Part shown: one piece after another, positions 10,401 through 18,033 of the stretch | Layout: each line of letters opens with the position of its first letter | Position numbering within the stretch: position 1 is the stretch's first letter | Assembly: GCA_965370315.1 (NCBI GenBank) | Contig: CBDUTO010000035.1 | Span: 1-35,328 of the forward strand | Length of the DNA: 35,328 nucleotides | DNA from: 1-14-2-50-31-20 sp965370315 | GTDB lineage: Bacteria; Bacteroidota; Ignavibacteria; Ignavibacteriales; Melioribacteraceae | Direction of reading: 5' to 3' | Program-made: the position numbers and the translations under genes | Notes under the pieces: model-generated | The model's database searches: none | The model's input: only the letters and a program-made list of their open reading frames with translations | Told to the model about the DNA's origin: nothing

Positions 10401-13053
10401 AGGATATACTTTTGAGGAGTATAATGAAGTTGGGGGTTGGATTGGGGCTCTACATCCGGATGATTTAGAGAGAGATAGAGAGGCCTATAAAAAAATAGAA
10501 AATAATGAAAAAGTTAAGATAGAGGTTAGAACTTTTCATAAAAGTGGAAAAATAGTTTGGATTGAATCTTTTGGTTCACCAGTGTGGGATTGTAAAAACA
10601 ATAAATTAGTTGGTATAAATGGAGCCTGTACTGATATTACAAAAGAAAAACTTGCTTCTATTGCTCTTGAAGAGAATGAAGAAAAATATAGAATTCTTTC
10701 TTTAGTTACCTCAGATTATGTCTATGAAATTAAAATTACTGATGATGGAGTTATTGATATAGTTTGGGTTGGTGGTTCTTTTGAAGAGATTACTGGTTAC
10801 ACTTTTGATGAATATAAAAAACATGGTGGGTTGAGAAAAGTAATTCATCCAGACGATATTAAAATTTATGATAATGGATATAAAGAAAGTTTAGCCAATA
10901 GAACATTTTCAACGGAAGTAAGAACCTACCATAAGAATGGAAATATTATTTGGGTTAAAGCATTTGGATATCCAATGTGGGATTATTCCAAAAATAAACT
11001 AATAGGAATTCTTGGTTCAGTAAAAGATATTACCAAAGAAAAAGAGGCTCTTTTTGCTGTTCAAGAGAGCGGAGAGAAGTATAAATTAATTTCAAATATT
11101 ACTTCTGATTATCTCTTTGAGTCTAGATTTAACGATAAAAATATTTTAGAAACAATTTGGGTTGCTGGATCATTCAAAAAAATGACCGGTTATAAGTTAG
11201 AAGAGTATCGAAAACTTGGAGGCTGGTCAGCTCTTCTTCATGAAGGTGATATTGAAATTGATAATGCAGCATTTAATAAGCTAAGCAAAAATAAAGAAGT
11301 AACTTTAGAAGTTAGAACACACCACAAAGATGGTAACATAATTTGGATTAGAAATGCATGCTCTCCAATTTGGGATAAAAGTAACAATAAATTAATTGGA
11401 ATTATTGGCTCGGCAAAAGATATTACAGAAGAGAAACAGAATCAGATTGTCCATGAAATTCAATACAATATTGCTGAGGCAATAGTAAACTCTCCAAATA
11501 CTAACGAGTTATTCAAAAAAGTAAGGACTGAGTTAAATAAAATACTAAATTCAACAAACTTCTATATTGCATTTTTTGATGAAAAACGAAGGATGCTTAA
11601 AGCAAATATTGGTAAAGACGAAAAAGATAGTATAGATACTTGGTCTGTCGAAAATTCAATCTCTGGTGTTGTGATTAATAGTAAGAAGAGACTTCTAATT
11701 AATAAAGAAGAAATAATTGAGCTAGCTAATTCTGGTGAAATAGATATTATAGGAACTATTCCTGAAGTCTGGCTTGGTGTTCCTTTAAAAGTTCGTGCTA
11801 AAGTAGTTGGGATAATGGCAGTTCAAAATTATGACGATCGCAATGCCTATGATAAAATAAGTGTTGGTTTATTTGAAGTGATTGGAAATCAATTAAGTCT
11901 CTATCTTGAGAGGAACAGAGCACAAGAGGATGCTTTAAGACTTTCTAGAGCAATTATACAAAGTCCTGTTAGTGTTGTTATTACCAATTTAGAGGGAGAA
12001 GTTGAATATGTTAATCCAAAATTTGAAAAAATTTCCGGATATACCTTTGAGGATGTTGTTGGGGAAAATCCAAGAATATTAAAATCTGGGACTATGTCTG
12101 CAGAGTTTTACAAAAATTTATGGAAAACAATATTAGCAGGAAAGGATTGGCATGGTGAATTTCTTAATAAAAAGAGAAATGGTGACCTCTATTGGGAAAA
12201 TGCTGTAATTTCACCAATCGAAAATGAGAGTGGAAAAATCACTCATTTTGTTGCTATTAAAGAGGATATTACTGAAAAGAAAAAAATGCTTGAAGAGCTA
12301 ATTTCTTCTAAAGAGAAAGCTGAATTATCTGAGAAAATAAAAACAGAATTTCTTGCTCAAATGTCACATGAAATTAGGAGTCCATTAAATGTTATTTTAA
12401 GCTTTGTTGGATTATTAAAAGAGGATCTTGCAGAAGTTGCAACTGAAGATATGATGAATAGTTTTGAAAGTATAGATTCTGCAAGTACTAGAATCACAAG
12501 AACCATTGATCTAATTCTAAATATGACTGACTTGCAATTAGGGTCTTACGAATCCTCATTAGAAGAGATAAATATTATTGAATCTTTAAATAAAGTACAA
12601 AAAGAGTACCACCAATATGCAACAAGAAAAGGTTTAGATTTAAGACTAAATATTAATTTTAATAGAAAGAAAATTATTTCCGATAAGTATGCACTAATTC
12701 AGATAATAAGTAATTTAGTTGATAACGCAATAAAATATTCTGATAAAGGTTATATAGAAATTTTCGCTGAAAATAATGAAAATAGTGATTTAGTTATTAA
12801 AGTAATAGATACAGGAATTGGGATGTCGAAAGAGTTTTTACCAAATATTTTTAATTCATTTAGTCAAGAAGAGCAAGGTTATACTCGTTCTTATGATGGT
12901 AATGGGCTTGGAATGGCTTTGGTTAAAAAGTATTGTGATATTATTTACTCGAATATTTCTGTTAAAAGTAAAAAAGGAAAAGGGACTACTTTTACTTTGA
13001 TTATTCCAAATTTGAAAAATAAGCTGTATATTATTAATATGAAAAATATTTAA
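7486..13053 (+). CDS. Soluble hybrid-sensor-type histidine kinase with about 11 PAS domains and one GAF
   Basis: ATG 7486 is preferred over an in-frame TTG at 7462; neither has a strong Shine-Dalgarno. 1855 residues, no signal peptide or membrane span, so cytoplasmic. PAS domains begin near residues 52, 178, 302, 428, 555, 682, 805, 936, 1067 and 1198, most closed by a DITE/DITK(x)K linker; a GAF lies at 1329-1479 and a further PAS at 1486-1596. HisKA follows with phosphoacceptor His1628 in QMSHEIRSPLNV, then an HATPase_c domain: N box NLVDNAIKY (1743 on), G1 DTGIGM (1775), G2 DGNGLGM (1804). It autophosphorylates in response to ligands or redox cues unknown here. PAS 7-10 share WVGGSFEEITGYT-type cores about 131 residues apart, evidence of tandem duplication. 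There is no receiver domain and no response regulator nearby. The next kinase gene starts 34 bases downstream, probably in the same operon. Confidence 0.93.
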   Translation: MSGSKNKDKSINERISSLLKKLSKSDMKNNQEVIELLKDIEKNNSNQNGEIRYSRLFDHMQDAIIVYEAIENGNNFTIVNFNAVAEKQSKIKREKIIGKNVTEVFPEVFEVGLLSVFKEVWKTGISQKYPVSIFDGEMIVRWKENFIFKLPSGEVVSTYRDITKEKQIEKKVELSEINLKSLINTRKESIWSIDAEYNYIILNDLYKEQYFLSYTIELEVGNNAIELLTDELYHFWKKKYDRALSGEKYSFEFSADFRDSTYHYEVSLNPIVSNKIVTGVSAISTDITERKLAEEAIKISEENYKGIFNSTSDAIYIQDKNGVFIDVNAGVEKMYGYPRELFIGNTPAFISAPDKNDINAIMKAVTNAYNGKEEKFEYWGLRKNGVAFPKDVRLSPGKYNGKKVVIAVAQDISERKKAERALQKSEERYKNIILNLKQAYYEVDRRGVITHISQEFKIITGFSDKEIIGKISFLFVHEDFRNKIIAEYKECKTNQKSSHTCEFKANKKNGIIVWVEQFTNFQYDGKGKIIKSTNIVKDITERKEAEEALRESEINFRLLFENSPLGTYIADSKGNVIDSNSEFLQMLGSPSIEATKKINVLTFPPLVKNGYSKLFSECVKNNETLSLDIEYTSKWGTDNTYSCFIIPLSNRKGEVEKVYTIMEDITKQKNAERALRESEAIFRNLSESTATAIFVYQDEKFVFVNKSTEELTGFSTDELLGMKIWDVVHPDSKELISERGFARQKGDVVESRYQFRLVKKDGSDAWIDFTAGKISWEGKKAAIGSAIDITEQKKTEKELKRNEEKYRVILNSASDYLFTANVLENGNCKMDWVGGSFEKITGYTLEEYIENGSWAAALHPEDVHLDEVASEELRQNRRIEIEVRIINKNGDIVWIRESTSPVWSEKEQRVVSIYGAVKDITEEKNIELALKESEARYKLITNLTSDYIFSTVIDKNGKSIPYWVGGSFEEITGYTFEEYNEVGGWIGALHPDDLERDREAYKKIENNEKVKIEVRTFHKSGKIVWIESFGSPVWDCKNNKLVGINGACTDITKEKLASIALEENEEKYRILSLVTSDYVYEIKITDDGVIDIVWVGGSFEEITGYTFDEYKKHGGLRKVIHPDDIKIYDNGYKESLANRTFSTEVRTYHKNGNIIWVKAFGYPMWDYSKNKLIGILGSVKDITKEKEALFAVQESGEKYKLISNITSDYLFESRFNDKNILETIWVAGSFKKMTGYKLEEYRKLGGWSALLHEGDIEIDNAAFNKLSKNKEVTLEVRTHHKDGNIIWIRNACSPIWDKSNNKLIGIIGSAKDITEEKQNQIVHEIQYNIAEAIVNSPNTNELFKKVRTELNKILNSTNFYIAFFDEKRRMLKANIGKDEKDSIDTWSVENSISGVVINSKKRLLINKEEIIELANSGEIDIIGTIPEVWLGVPLKVRAKVVGIMAVQNYDDRNAYDKISVGLFEVIGNQLSLYLERNRAQEDALRLSRAIIQSPVSVVITNLEGEVEYVNPKFEKISGYTFEDVVGENPRILKSGTMSAEFYKNLWKTILAGKDWHGEFLNKKRNGDLYWENAVISPIENESGKITHFVAIKEDITEKKKMLEELISSKEKAELSEKIKTEFLAQMSHEIRSPLNVILSFVGLLKEDLAEVATEDMMNSFESIDSASTRITRTIDLILNMTDLQLGSYESSLEEINIIESLNKVQKEYHQYATRKGLDLRLNINFNRKKIISDKYALIQIISNLVDNAIKYSDKGYIEIFAENNENSDLVIKVIDTGIGMSKEFLPNIFNSFSQEEQGYTRSYDGNGLGMALVKKYCDIIYSNISVKSKKGKGTTFTLIIPNLKNKLYIINMKNI
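10371..10793 (+). repeat. Direct DNA repeat marking duplicated PAS modules
   Basis: A run of 30 identical bases occurs at 10371-10400 and again at 10764-10793, both encoding WVGGSFEEIT. The copies are 393 bases (131 codons) apart, exactly one PAS-plus-linker unit, so they mark a relatively recent in-frame tandem duplication inside the kinase gene. Related but more diverged copies lie near 9979 and 11158. Confidence 0.85.
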
Positions 13054-13087
13054 TTTAATATTAATACAATTAGATATTAAGGAATTT

Positions 13088-14500
13088 ATGTTAGAATTTA
13101 TTTTAGATAAAATAGATGCTTATTTAAAAGCAGGGTTTACCAAAAGTGAACATGGGTTACTCCTAGTTTTCAAAGTTAGAATGTATAATGCTGGGGCAAA
13201 TGTTGCAATATTAGTTTCAGTGTCATTAGGAATATTCGCTCTTGTTCAGAACTATTTTATGTTAGCTATTGCTGATTTGATTTTTGCTACATCACTTATT
13301 CTTCAAACAATATATTTACGCAGAACTAAAAAGTATTATAATGTAGCTATTACCTCAGCGATTTTTGTCGGATTTTTCTATCTATTTCTTTTAACTTCAG
13401 GTGGTGTTAATAACACTGCAAGTCTATGGCTTTATACTTACCCATTGGTAACATTTTCGCTGCTTGACTCTAAAAATGGTTTATATTCAAATACTACTAT
13501 GCTGATTTTGGTGTCGTTATTCTTTTTTGTTTTTCAATATGAGTGTGATTGTTTTGCAACATACCAAATGGATTATATATTAAGGTTCATTCCATCATAT
13601 TTAGTTGTGTCATTATATTCATATTTGTTTACATCTAATCGTGAAGAATCTTTTAGTATGTTGGAAAATAAAAATGCCGAATTGAAGGTGATAATTAATG
13701 AACTCGAAATAAAAAAGGAAAACTTAATCCAGCTTTCAAATGATTTAGAAAAAAGAGTTGAAAGAAGAACCGCCGAACTAAATATTGCAAAAAAAGATGC
13801 TGAGAATTCTGAAAAAATTAAAACAGAATTTCTTGCCCAAATGTCTCACGAAATTAGGAGCCCGCTAAATGTAGTGATGAGTTTTATTGAGTTAATAAAA
13901 CATGAAGTAGAAGATACTATTTCCGAGGATATGAAAGTTAGTTTCCAGAGCATTGAGTCAGCAAGTACACGAATTATAAGGACTATAGATTTAATACTAA
14001 ACATGACAGATTTACAATTAGGTTCTTACGAAATAACTGTGTCAAAAATAGATGTTAGTGAAATGCTAAATAGAGGTAAGAATGAATATCTCCAGTCGGC
14101 TAATAATAAAAATTTGGAATTGAGTTTAGAACTGGAATTGAACAAAAAAAATATTATGTCAGATGAATATGCTCTCTCACAAGTTATTAGCAATTTGGTT
14201 GATAATGCAATTAAATACACTTCTACTGGTTTTGTTAAAATTAGTACAATGGAAGATGAAAATAATATTCTAAATATAATTGTAGAAGATAGCGGAATAG
14301 GAATGAGAGAAGAATTTTTACCAAGTTTGTTTAACTCATTTACTCAAGAGGAACAAGGCTATAGTCGCTCTTATGATGGTAATGGTTTGGGTATGTCTCT
14401 AGTAAAAAAATACTGCGATTTAATTTCAGCAAAAATTTCTGTAGAAAGTCAGAAAGGGAAAGGGAGTACTTTTACTCTAGTAATTCCTAATTTGAATTAA
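13088..14500 (+). CDS. Membrane-bound sensor histidine kinase
   Basis: 470 residues from an ATG with AAGG five bases upstream. The N-terminal third (about residues 32-182) is five or six hydrophobic segments forming an integral membrane sensor, with no large periplasmic loop. A coiled coil at about 190-247 leads to HisKA, phosphoacceptor His254 in QMSHEIRSPLNV, then HATPase_c (NLVDNAIKY, EDSGIGM, DGNGLGM). The kinase core is strikingly like that of the preceding soluble kinase: the block KTEFLAQMSHEIRSPLNV is identical, as is RTIDLILNMTDLQLGSYE. The two genes therefore look like paralogues sharing an output partner. It lies 34 bases after the first kinase gene, likely co-transcribed. No receiver domain is present. 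The stop codon is one base from the convergent mfd stop. Confidence 0.93.
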   Translation: MLEFILDKIDAYLKAGFTKSEHGLLLVFKVRMYNAGANVAILVSVSLGIFALVQNYFMLAIADLIFATSLILQTIYLRRTKKYYNVAITSAIFVGFFYLFLLTSGGVNNTASLWLYTYPLVTFSLLDSKNGLYSNTTMLILVSLFFFVFQYECDCFATYQMDYILRFIPSYLVVSLYSYLFTSNREESFSMLENKNAELKVIINELEIKKENLIQLSNDLEKRVERRTAELNIAKKDAENSEKIKTEFLAQMSHEIRSPLNVVMSFIELIKHEVEDTISEDMKVSFQSIESASTRIIRTIDLILNMTDLQLGSYEITVSKIDVSEMLNRGKNEYLQSANNKNLELSLELELNKKNIMSDEYALSQVISNLVDNAIKYTSTGFVKISTMEDENNILNIIVEDSGIGMREEFLPSLFNSFTQEEQGYSRSYDGNGLGMSLVKKYCDLISAKISVESQKGKGSTFTLVIPNLN

Positions 14501-14501
14501 T

Positions 14502-17500
14502 CTACTTTATAAAAATCTTGCTATTAATTTCCTTAATTAAATCAATCACATAAGTTAGTGTTTCTTCTGGAGACCTAAATTTATTCACCATCTCTATTTT
14601 CATTACCTTCTCGGTTTGAATAAAGTGAATATCACGAGCATATTTTGAGAGAATAAGTTGCATAAATTCTTGGAATTTTACCTGATAGAATTCCTCTTTA
14701 TCTGCTTTAGGAAGTATTACAGAAATCTTATTACGAAGAATCACAACTCGTTCCATTAAAGTAATTGAAGCATAGAAGCGTAGTATAGCTGCTTGGATTA
14801 GTCTATCGATTATTAGCGGAAGTTTTCCAAATCGATCAATCATATCTTCTCTTATCTCCTCAACTTCTTCAATTTTAACAATTGAAAACATCGCTGTATA
14901 ATAGCTAAGTCTATCAGATTGGTCAGGCATATATGTTTTTGGAATTCCAAGTTCGAAGAAAGTATCAATAGTAGGTTCTGAACGTTCCAAAGTTTTTGGA
15001 AGGTCTTTAAACTCATCTCTAAACTCACCAAGCTTTAGCTCTCCAACTGCCTCGTCCAAAAGCTTAACATACATATCAAACCCAACAGTATCAATGGTTC
15101 CACTCTGCTCTGTTCCAAGTAAATTGCCAGCACCTCTTATTTCTAAATCGCGCATAGAAAGATTAAAGCCACCACCAAGATCTGTATACTCTTCAATTGC
15201 TTGCAAACGTCTCACAGCTTTTTTTGAAATTGTTTTTAGTGATGGTACAAGTAAATAAGCATAGGCTTGTCTACTTGATCTTCCAACACGACCTCGAAGT
15301 TGGTGCAGTTCTGCAAGTCCAAATCTATCAGCGCGATTTATAATAATCGTATTCACATTAGGAATGTCAATGCCAGACTCAATAATCTTGGTCGCAATAA
15401 GCATATGATATTCATTATTCATAAAATCATAGATTACTTTTTCAAGTTGTGCTGGTTTCATTTGACCATGAGCCACAGCAATTTTTAATTCTGGAATATG
15501 ACGTTGTACGTACTCTGCAATTTTGTCAATAGATTGTACACGGTCGTGAATAAAATAAATTTGGCCACCTCTATCTAATTCTTTTCTAACATAATCACGG
15601 ACTTTTAAAATGTCGAATTTTTGGACAGAAGTATATATCGATTGTCTATTTGGAGGAGGTGTTGTAATAATTGATAAATCTCGGGCACCAAGTAATGAAA
15701 GATTAAGCGTACGAGGAATTGGAGTTGCAGTTAAAGTTAATGTGTCTACATTTGCTCTTATAGAACGAAGATTCTCTTTTGCCATTACTCCAAAACGATG
15801 TTCCTCATCAATTATAAGTAAACCTAAATCCTTAAATTTTATATCCTTCGAAAGTAAGCGATGAGTTCCAATTACTATATCTATTTCTCCATTTGCAAGC
15901 TTAAGAATAATTTCCTTCTGAACAGATTGTTTTACAAAACGAGAAAGTACTGCTATTCTTACTGGAAATTGGTTTAACCTATCTTTAAATGTATTAAAAT
16001 GTTGCTCAGCCAAAATGGTAGTTGGCACAAGTATTCCAACTTGTTTACTATCACTAACTGACTTGAAGGCTGCACGAACTGCAATTTCAGTTTTGCCAAA
16101 TCCCACATCGCCGCAAACAAGTCTATCCATTGGGTTTTCAAACTCCATATCGGCCTTTACCTGCTCTGTTACTGTCGTTTGGTCAGGTGTGTCTTCATAA
16201 AAGAATGATGCCTCTAATTCTTTTTGAAAAATAGTGTCTTCACTAAATTGGAATCCGGGAGTAGCTTTGCGTTGCGCATAAAGTCTTATCAGGTCTCTCG
16301 CTGCTTCCTTAATCTTTCCCTTTACTTTTTTCTTTTTGTTTTTCCATTCAGTACTACCAAGAGTAGAGAGGCGTGGATGTACGTCATCATTGGAAGAGAA
16401 CCGTTTAATTAAAGAGAGGTAATTTAGGTTTACGTAAACAATGTCATTATTAGCGTATTTTAGTTTAATGGATTCCTGCTCGATGAGCCCAATTTTAATA
16501 GTTTCAAGTCCAATATATTTCCCAATTCCAAATGCTTCATGAACTACATAATCACCACGTTTAATAGAAGCAAACTCTTTTACTTTCGATTTTTTATACT
16601 TCGATTTACTTTTTACTTTAGTACGATATGGTTTGTTGAAAAGCTGATAATCTGTTAGAACAAGAAGTTTATCTTCTTTAGCTACAAACCCAGCTTTTAT
16701 TGGAAGCTCAATTATTTTAATTACCCCACTATCAAGTAGGTTGGTAATCTCGTTTTGAAAATCGAATAGTAAGTCCAACAACCTCTTGCTTTGAAACTCA
16801 TTCTCAGTGGCAATTAGAATTTGGAAATCTTTTGAAGCATACTCTGCTAGAAGATTGAACAAGAGTTTGAAGTTTGAGTTAACAATTGGGGCTTCTGTTA
16901 TAGGAACATTATATCTATCATCGGTGTCAATTTCCTGTTCAACAATCCACTTTACATTTTTTGAAAGAAGCTCATCCAATGTATAAGGCATTACCTCTCT
17001 CTCTTTTGGGGTTACGTCACCCTCCTCTTTTATTGAATTATCTTCAAAGATCTCCTCTTTTAAATCATCTTCCATATTTTCAGCAATATTATTTTCAGAA
17101 ACCATTTCTTTGGGCTCTTCAAATAATTCTTCTAGATGATATTGAGATGCAAAAATTACTGAGTTGTCCAAATATTCAAAAATATCGGTTAGAGTTTCAT
17201 TTTCACTTGTTGAGATATTTGGAGCAAGAGTCACGGATTCTGTTTTTCCAGTAGAGCGTTGGCTTTCGGAATCGAAGTATCTAATTGACTCAAGAAAATC
17301 TCCATCAAACTCCACTCTGCAAGGATGTTTTTCACTAAATGACCAAAAATCAATTATTGATCCACGAATGGAAAAATCGCCTGGGTTTTCCACAAACTTA
17401 TCTCGTGCATAATTAAGCATGTCGAGGTACTCAATTAAATCATCGTAAGTAATTTCACCACCTGGTGTAAGCTTGGTAGTGTTCTTTTCAAGTGATGCTT

Positions 17501-17858
17501 TTTGCGGAAGTTTTGTTTGAAGAAGTTTATATGTTGATAGGAGTATAAATTTATCTTTTTGATTTAGGGAGGTAATTTTTTCCTGCAGTATATCAGTAGT
17601 AAATTCATCAATAACAACAAGTCTATCACCCATTCCAAGTATTGTGAGCTCAACTTTTAATTCATCAACTTCTTTTCTTGTTGGAATAAGAAGGGTTAGC
17701 CTATTCTCTTTTGAGAGAATTAAAGAAACAATTAAACTTTTTAGAGAACCCGCTAATCTAGAAATATTAATAGGCGATTGATTCCTAAAATAATTTTCTA
17801 ATTCAATAATTGAGTTTAGTTTTGGAAATTTATCTAATAATATATTCTTCATTGTCAT
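14502..17858 (-). CDS. mfd: Transcription-repair coupling factor Mfd
   Basis: 1118 residues, close to the usual 1100-1170. Mfd is an ATP-driven DNA translocase that displaces RNA polymerase stalled at lesions and recruits the UvrA repair machinery. An N-terminal UvrB-like region is followed by the CarD-like RNA polymerase interaction domain at about 430-500 (GDYVVHEAFGIGKYIGLE). The RecG-like translocase has Walker A GDVGFGKTE (about 581), DEEH box LLIIDEEHRFG (about 683) and motif VI LRGRVGRSSRQAYAYLL (about 853). The C-terminal TRCF domain runs from about 960. A strongly acidic stretch at about 243-290 joins the UvrB-like part to the next domain. ATGs at 17858 and 17852 are both possible starts, and neither has a strong Shine-Dalgarno. 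It is transcribed divergently from the Lon-like gene and ends one base from the kinase gene. Confidence 0.97.
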   Translation of the reverse strand: MTMKNILLDKFPKLNSIIELENYFRNQSPINISRLAGSLKSLIVSLILSKENRLTLLIPTRKEVDELKVELTILGMGDRLVVIDEFTTDILQEKITSLNQKDKFILLSTYKLLQTKLPQKASLEKNTTKLTPGGEITYDDLIEYLDMLNYARDKFVENPGDFSIRGSIIDFWSFSEKHPCRVEFDGDFLESIRYFDSESQRSTGKTESVTLAPNISTSENETLTDIFEYLDNSVIFASQYHLEELFEEPKEMVSENNIAENMEDDLKEEIFEDNSIKEEGDVTPKEREVMPYTLDELLSKNVKWIVEQEIDTDDRYNVPITEAPIVNSNFKLLFNLLAEYASKDFQILIATENEFQSKRLLDLLFDFQNEITNLLDSGVIKIIELPIKAGFVAKEDKLLVLTDYQLFNKPYRTKVKSKSKYKKSKVKEFASIKRGDYVVHEAFGIGKYIGLETIKIGLIEQESIKLKYANNDIVYVNLNYLSLIKRFSSNDDVHPRLSTLGSTEWKNKKKKVKGKIKEAARDLIRLYAQRKATPGFQFSEDTIFQKELEASFFYEDTPDQTTVTEQVKADMEFENPMDRLVCGDVGFGKTEIAVRAAFKSVSDSKQVGILVPTTILAEQHFNTFKDRLNQFPVRIAVLSRFVKQSVQKEIILKLANGEIDIVIGTHRLLSKDIKFKDLGLLIIDEEHRFGVMAKENLRSIRANVDTLTLTATPIPRTLNLSLLGARDLSIITTPPPNRQSIYTSVQKFDILKVRDYVRKELDRGGQIYFIHDRVQSIDKIAEYVQRHIPELKIAVAHGQMKPAQLEKVIYDFMNNEYHMLIATKIIESGIDIPNVNTIIINRADRFGLAELHQLRGRVGRSSRQAYAYLLVPSLKTISKKAVRRLQAIEEYTDLGGGFNLSMRDLEIRGAGNLLGTEQSGTIDTVGFDMYVKLLDEAVGELKLGEFRDEFKDLPKTLERSEPTIDTFFELGIPKTYMPDQSDRLSYYTAMFSIVKIEEVEEIREDMIDRFGKLPLIIDRLIQAAILRFYASITLMERVVILRNKISVILPKADKEEFYQVKFQEFMQLILSKYARDIHFIQTEKVMKIEMVNKFRSPEETLTYVIDLIKEINSKIFIK

Positions 17859-17909
17859 TTTGTTTAAAATAGAAAAACCTTCCGCAATAAATTATTGGGA
17901 AGAACGTTG

Positions 17910-17917
17910 CAAAGATA
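17910..17917 (-). promoter_or_regulatory. Candidate -7 promoter element for mfd (TATCTTTG)
   Basis: Read on the minus strand, 17917-17910 is TATCTTTG followed by CA, matching the Bacteroidota TAnnTTTG element about 52 bases before the mfd ATG. A nearly identical element in the opposite direction serves the Lon-like gene. No convincing -33 box is visible. Confidence 0.55.
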
Positions 17918-17991
17918 AGAAGATATTCAATAATAAAAGTTATGGTAAAATCAATAACAAGATTCAATTATAAATAGTACGTAAATAACAT

Positions 17992-17999
17992 TATCTTTG
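17992..17999 (+). promoter_or_regulatory. Candidate -7 promoter element for the Lon-like gene (TATCTTTG)
   Basis: TATCTTTG followed by CA lies 34 bases before the GTG start at 18034 and fits the TAnnTTTG consensus. It mirrors the mfd element at 17910-17917. A -33 TTTG is not obvious. Confidence 0.55.
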
Positions 18000-18023
18000 C
18001 ATTGTACATGTTTTCTAATAGTT

Positions 18024-18027
18024 GGAG
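18024..18027 (+). promoter_or_regulatory. Ribosome binding site that sets a GTG start
   Basis: GGAG sits six bases before GTG 18034. The alternative upstream TTG at 18022 overlaps this site, so it cannot be the start served by it. This decides the N-terminus of the Lon-like protease. Confidence 0.65.
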
Positions 18028-18033
18028 CATACA

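Noticed and set aside
15610..17412. Several plus-strand frames opposite mfd
   Set aside because: They are shadows of the conserved Mfd reading frame, with low-complexity translations and no domain.
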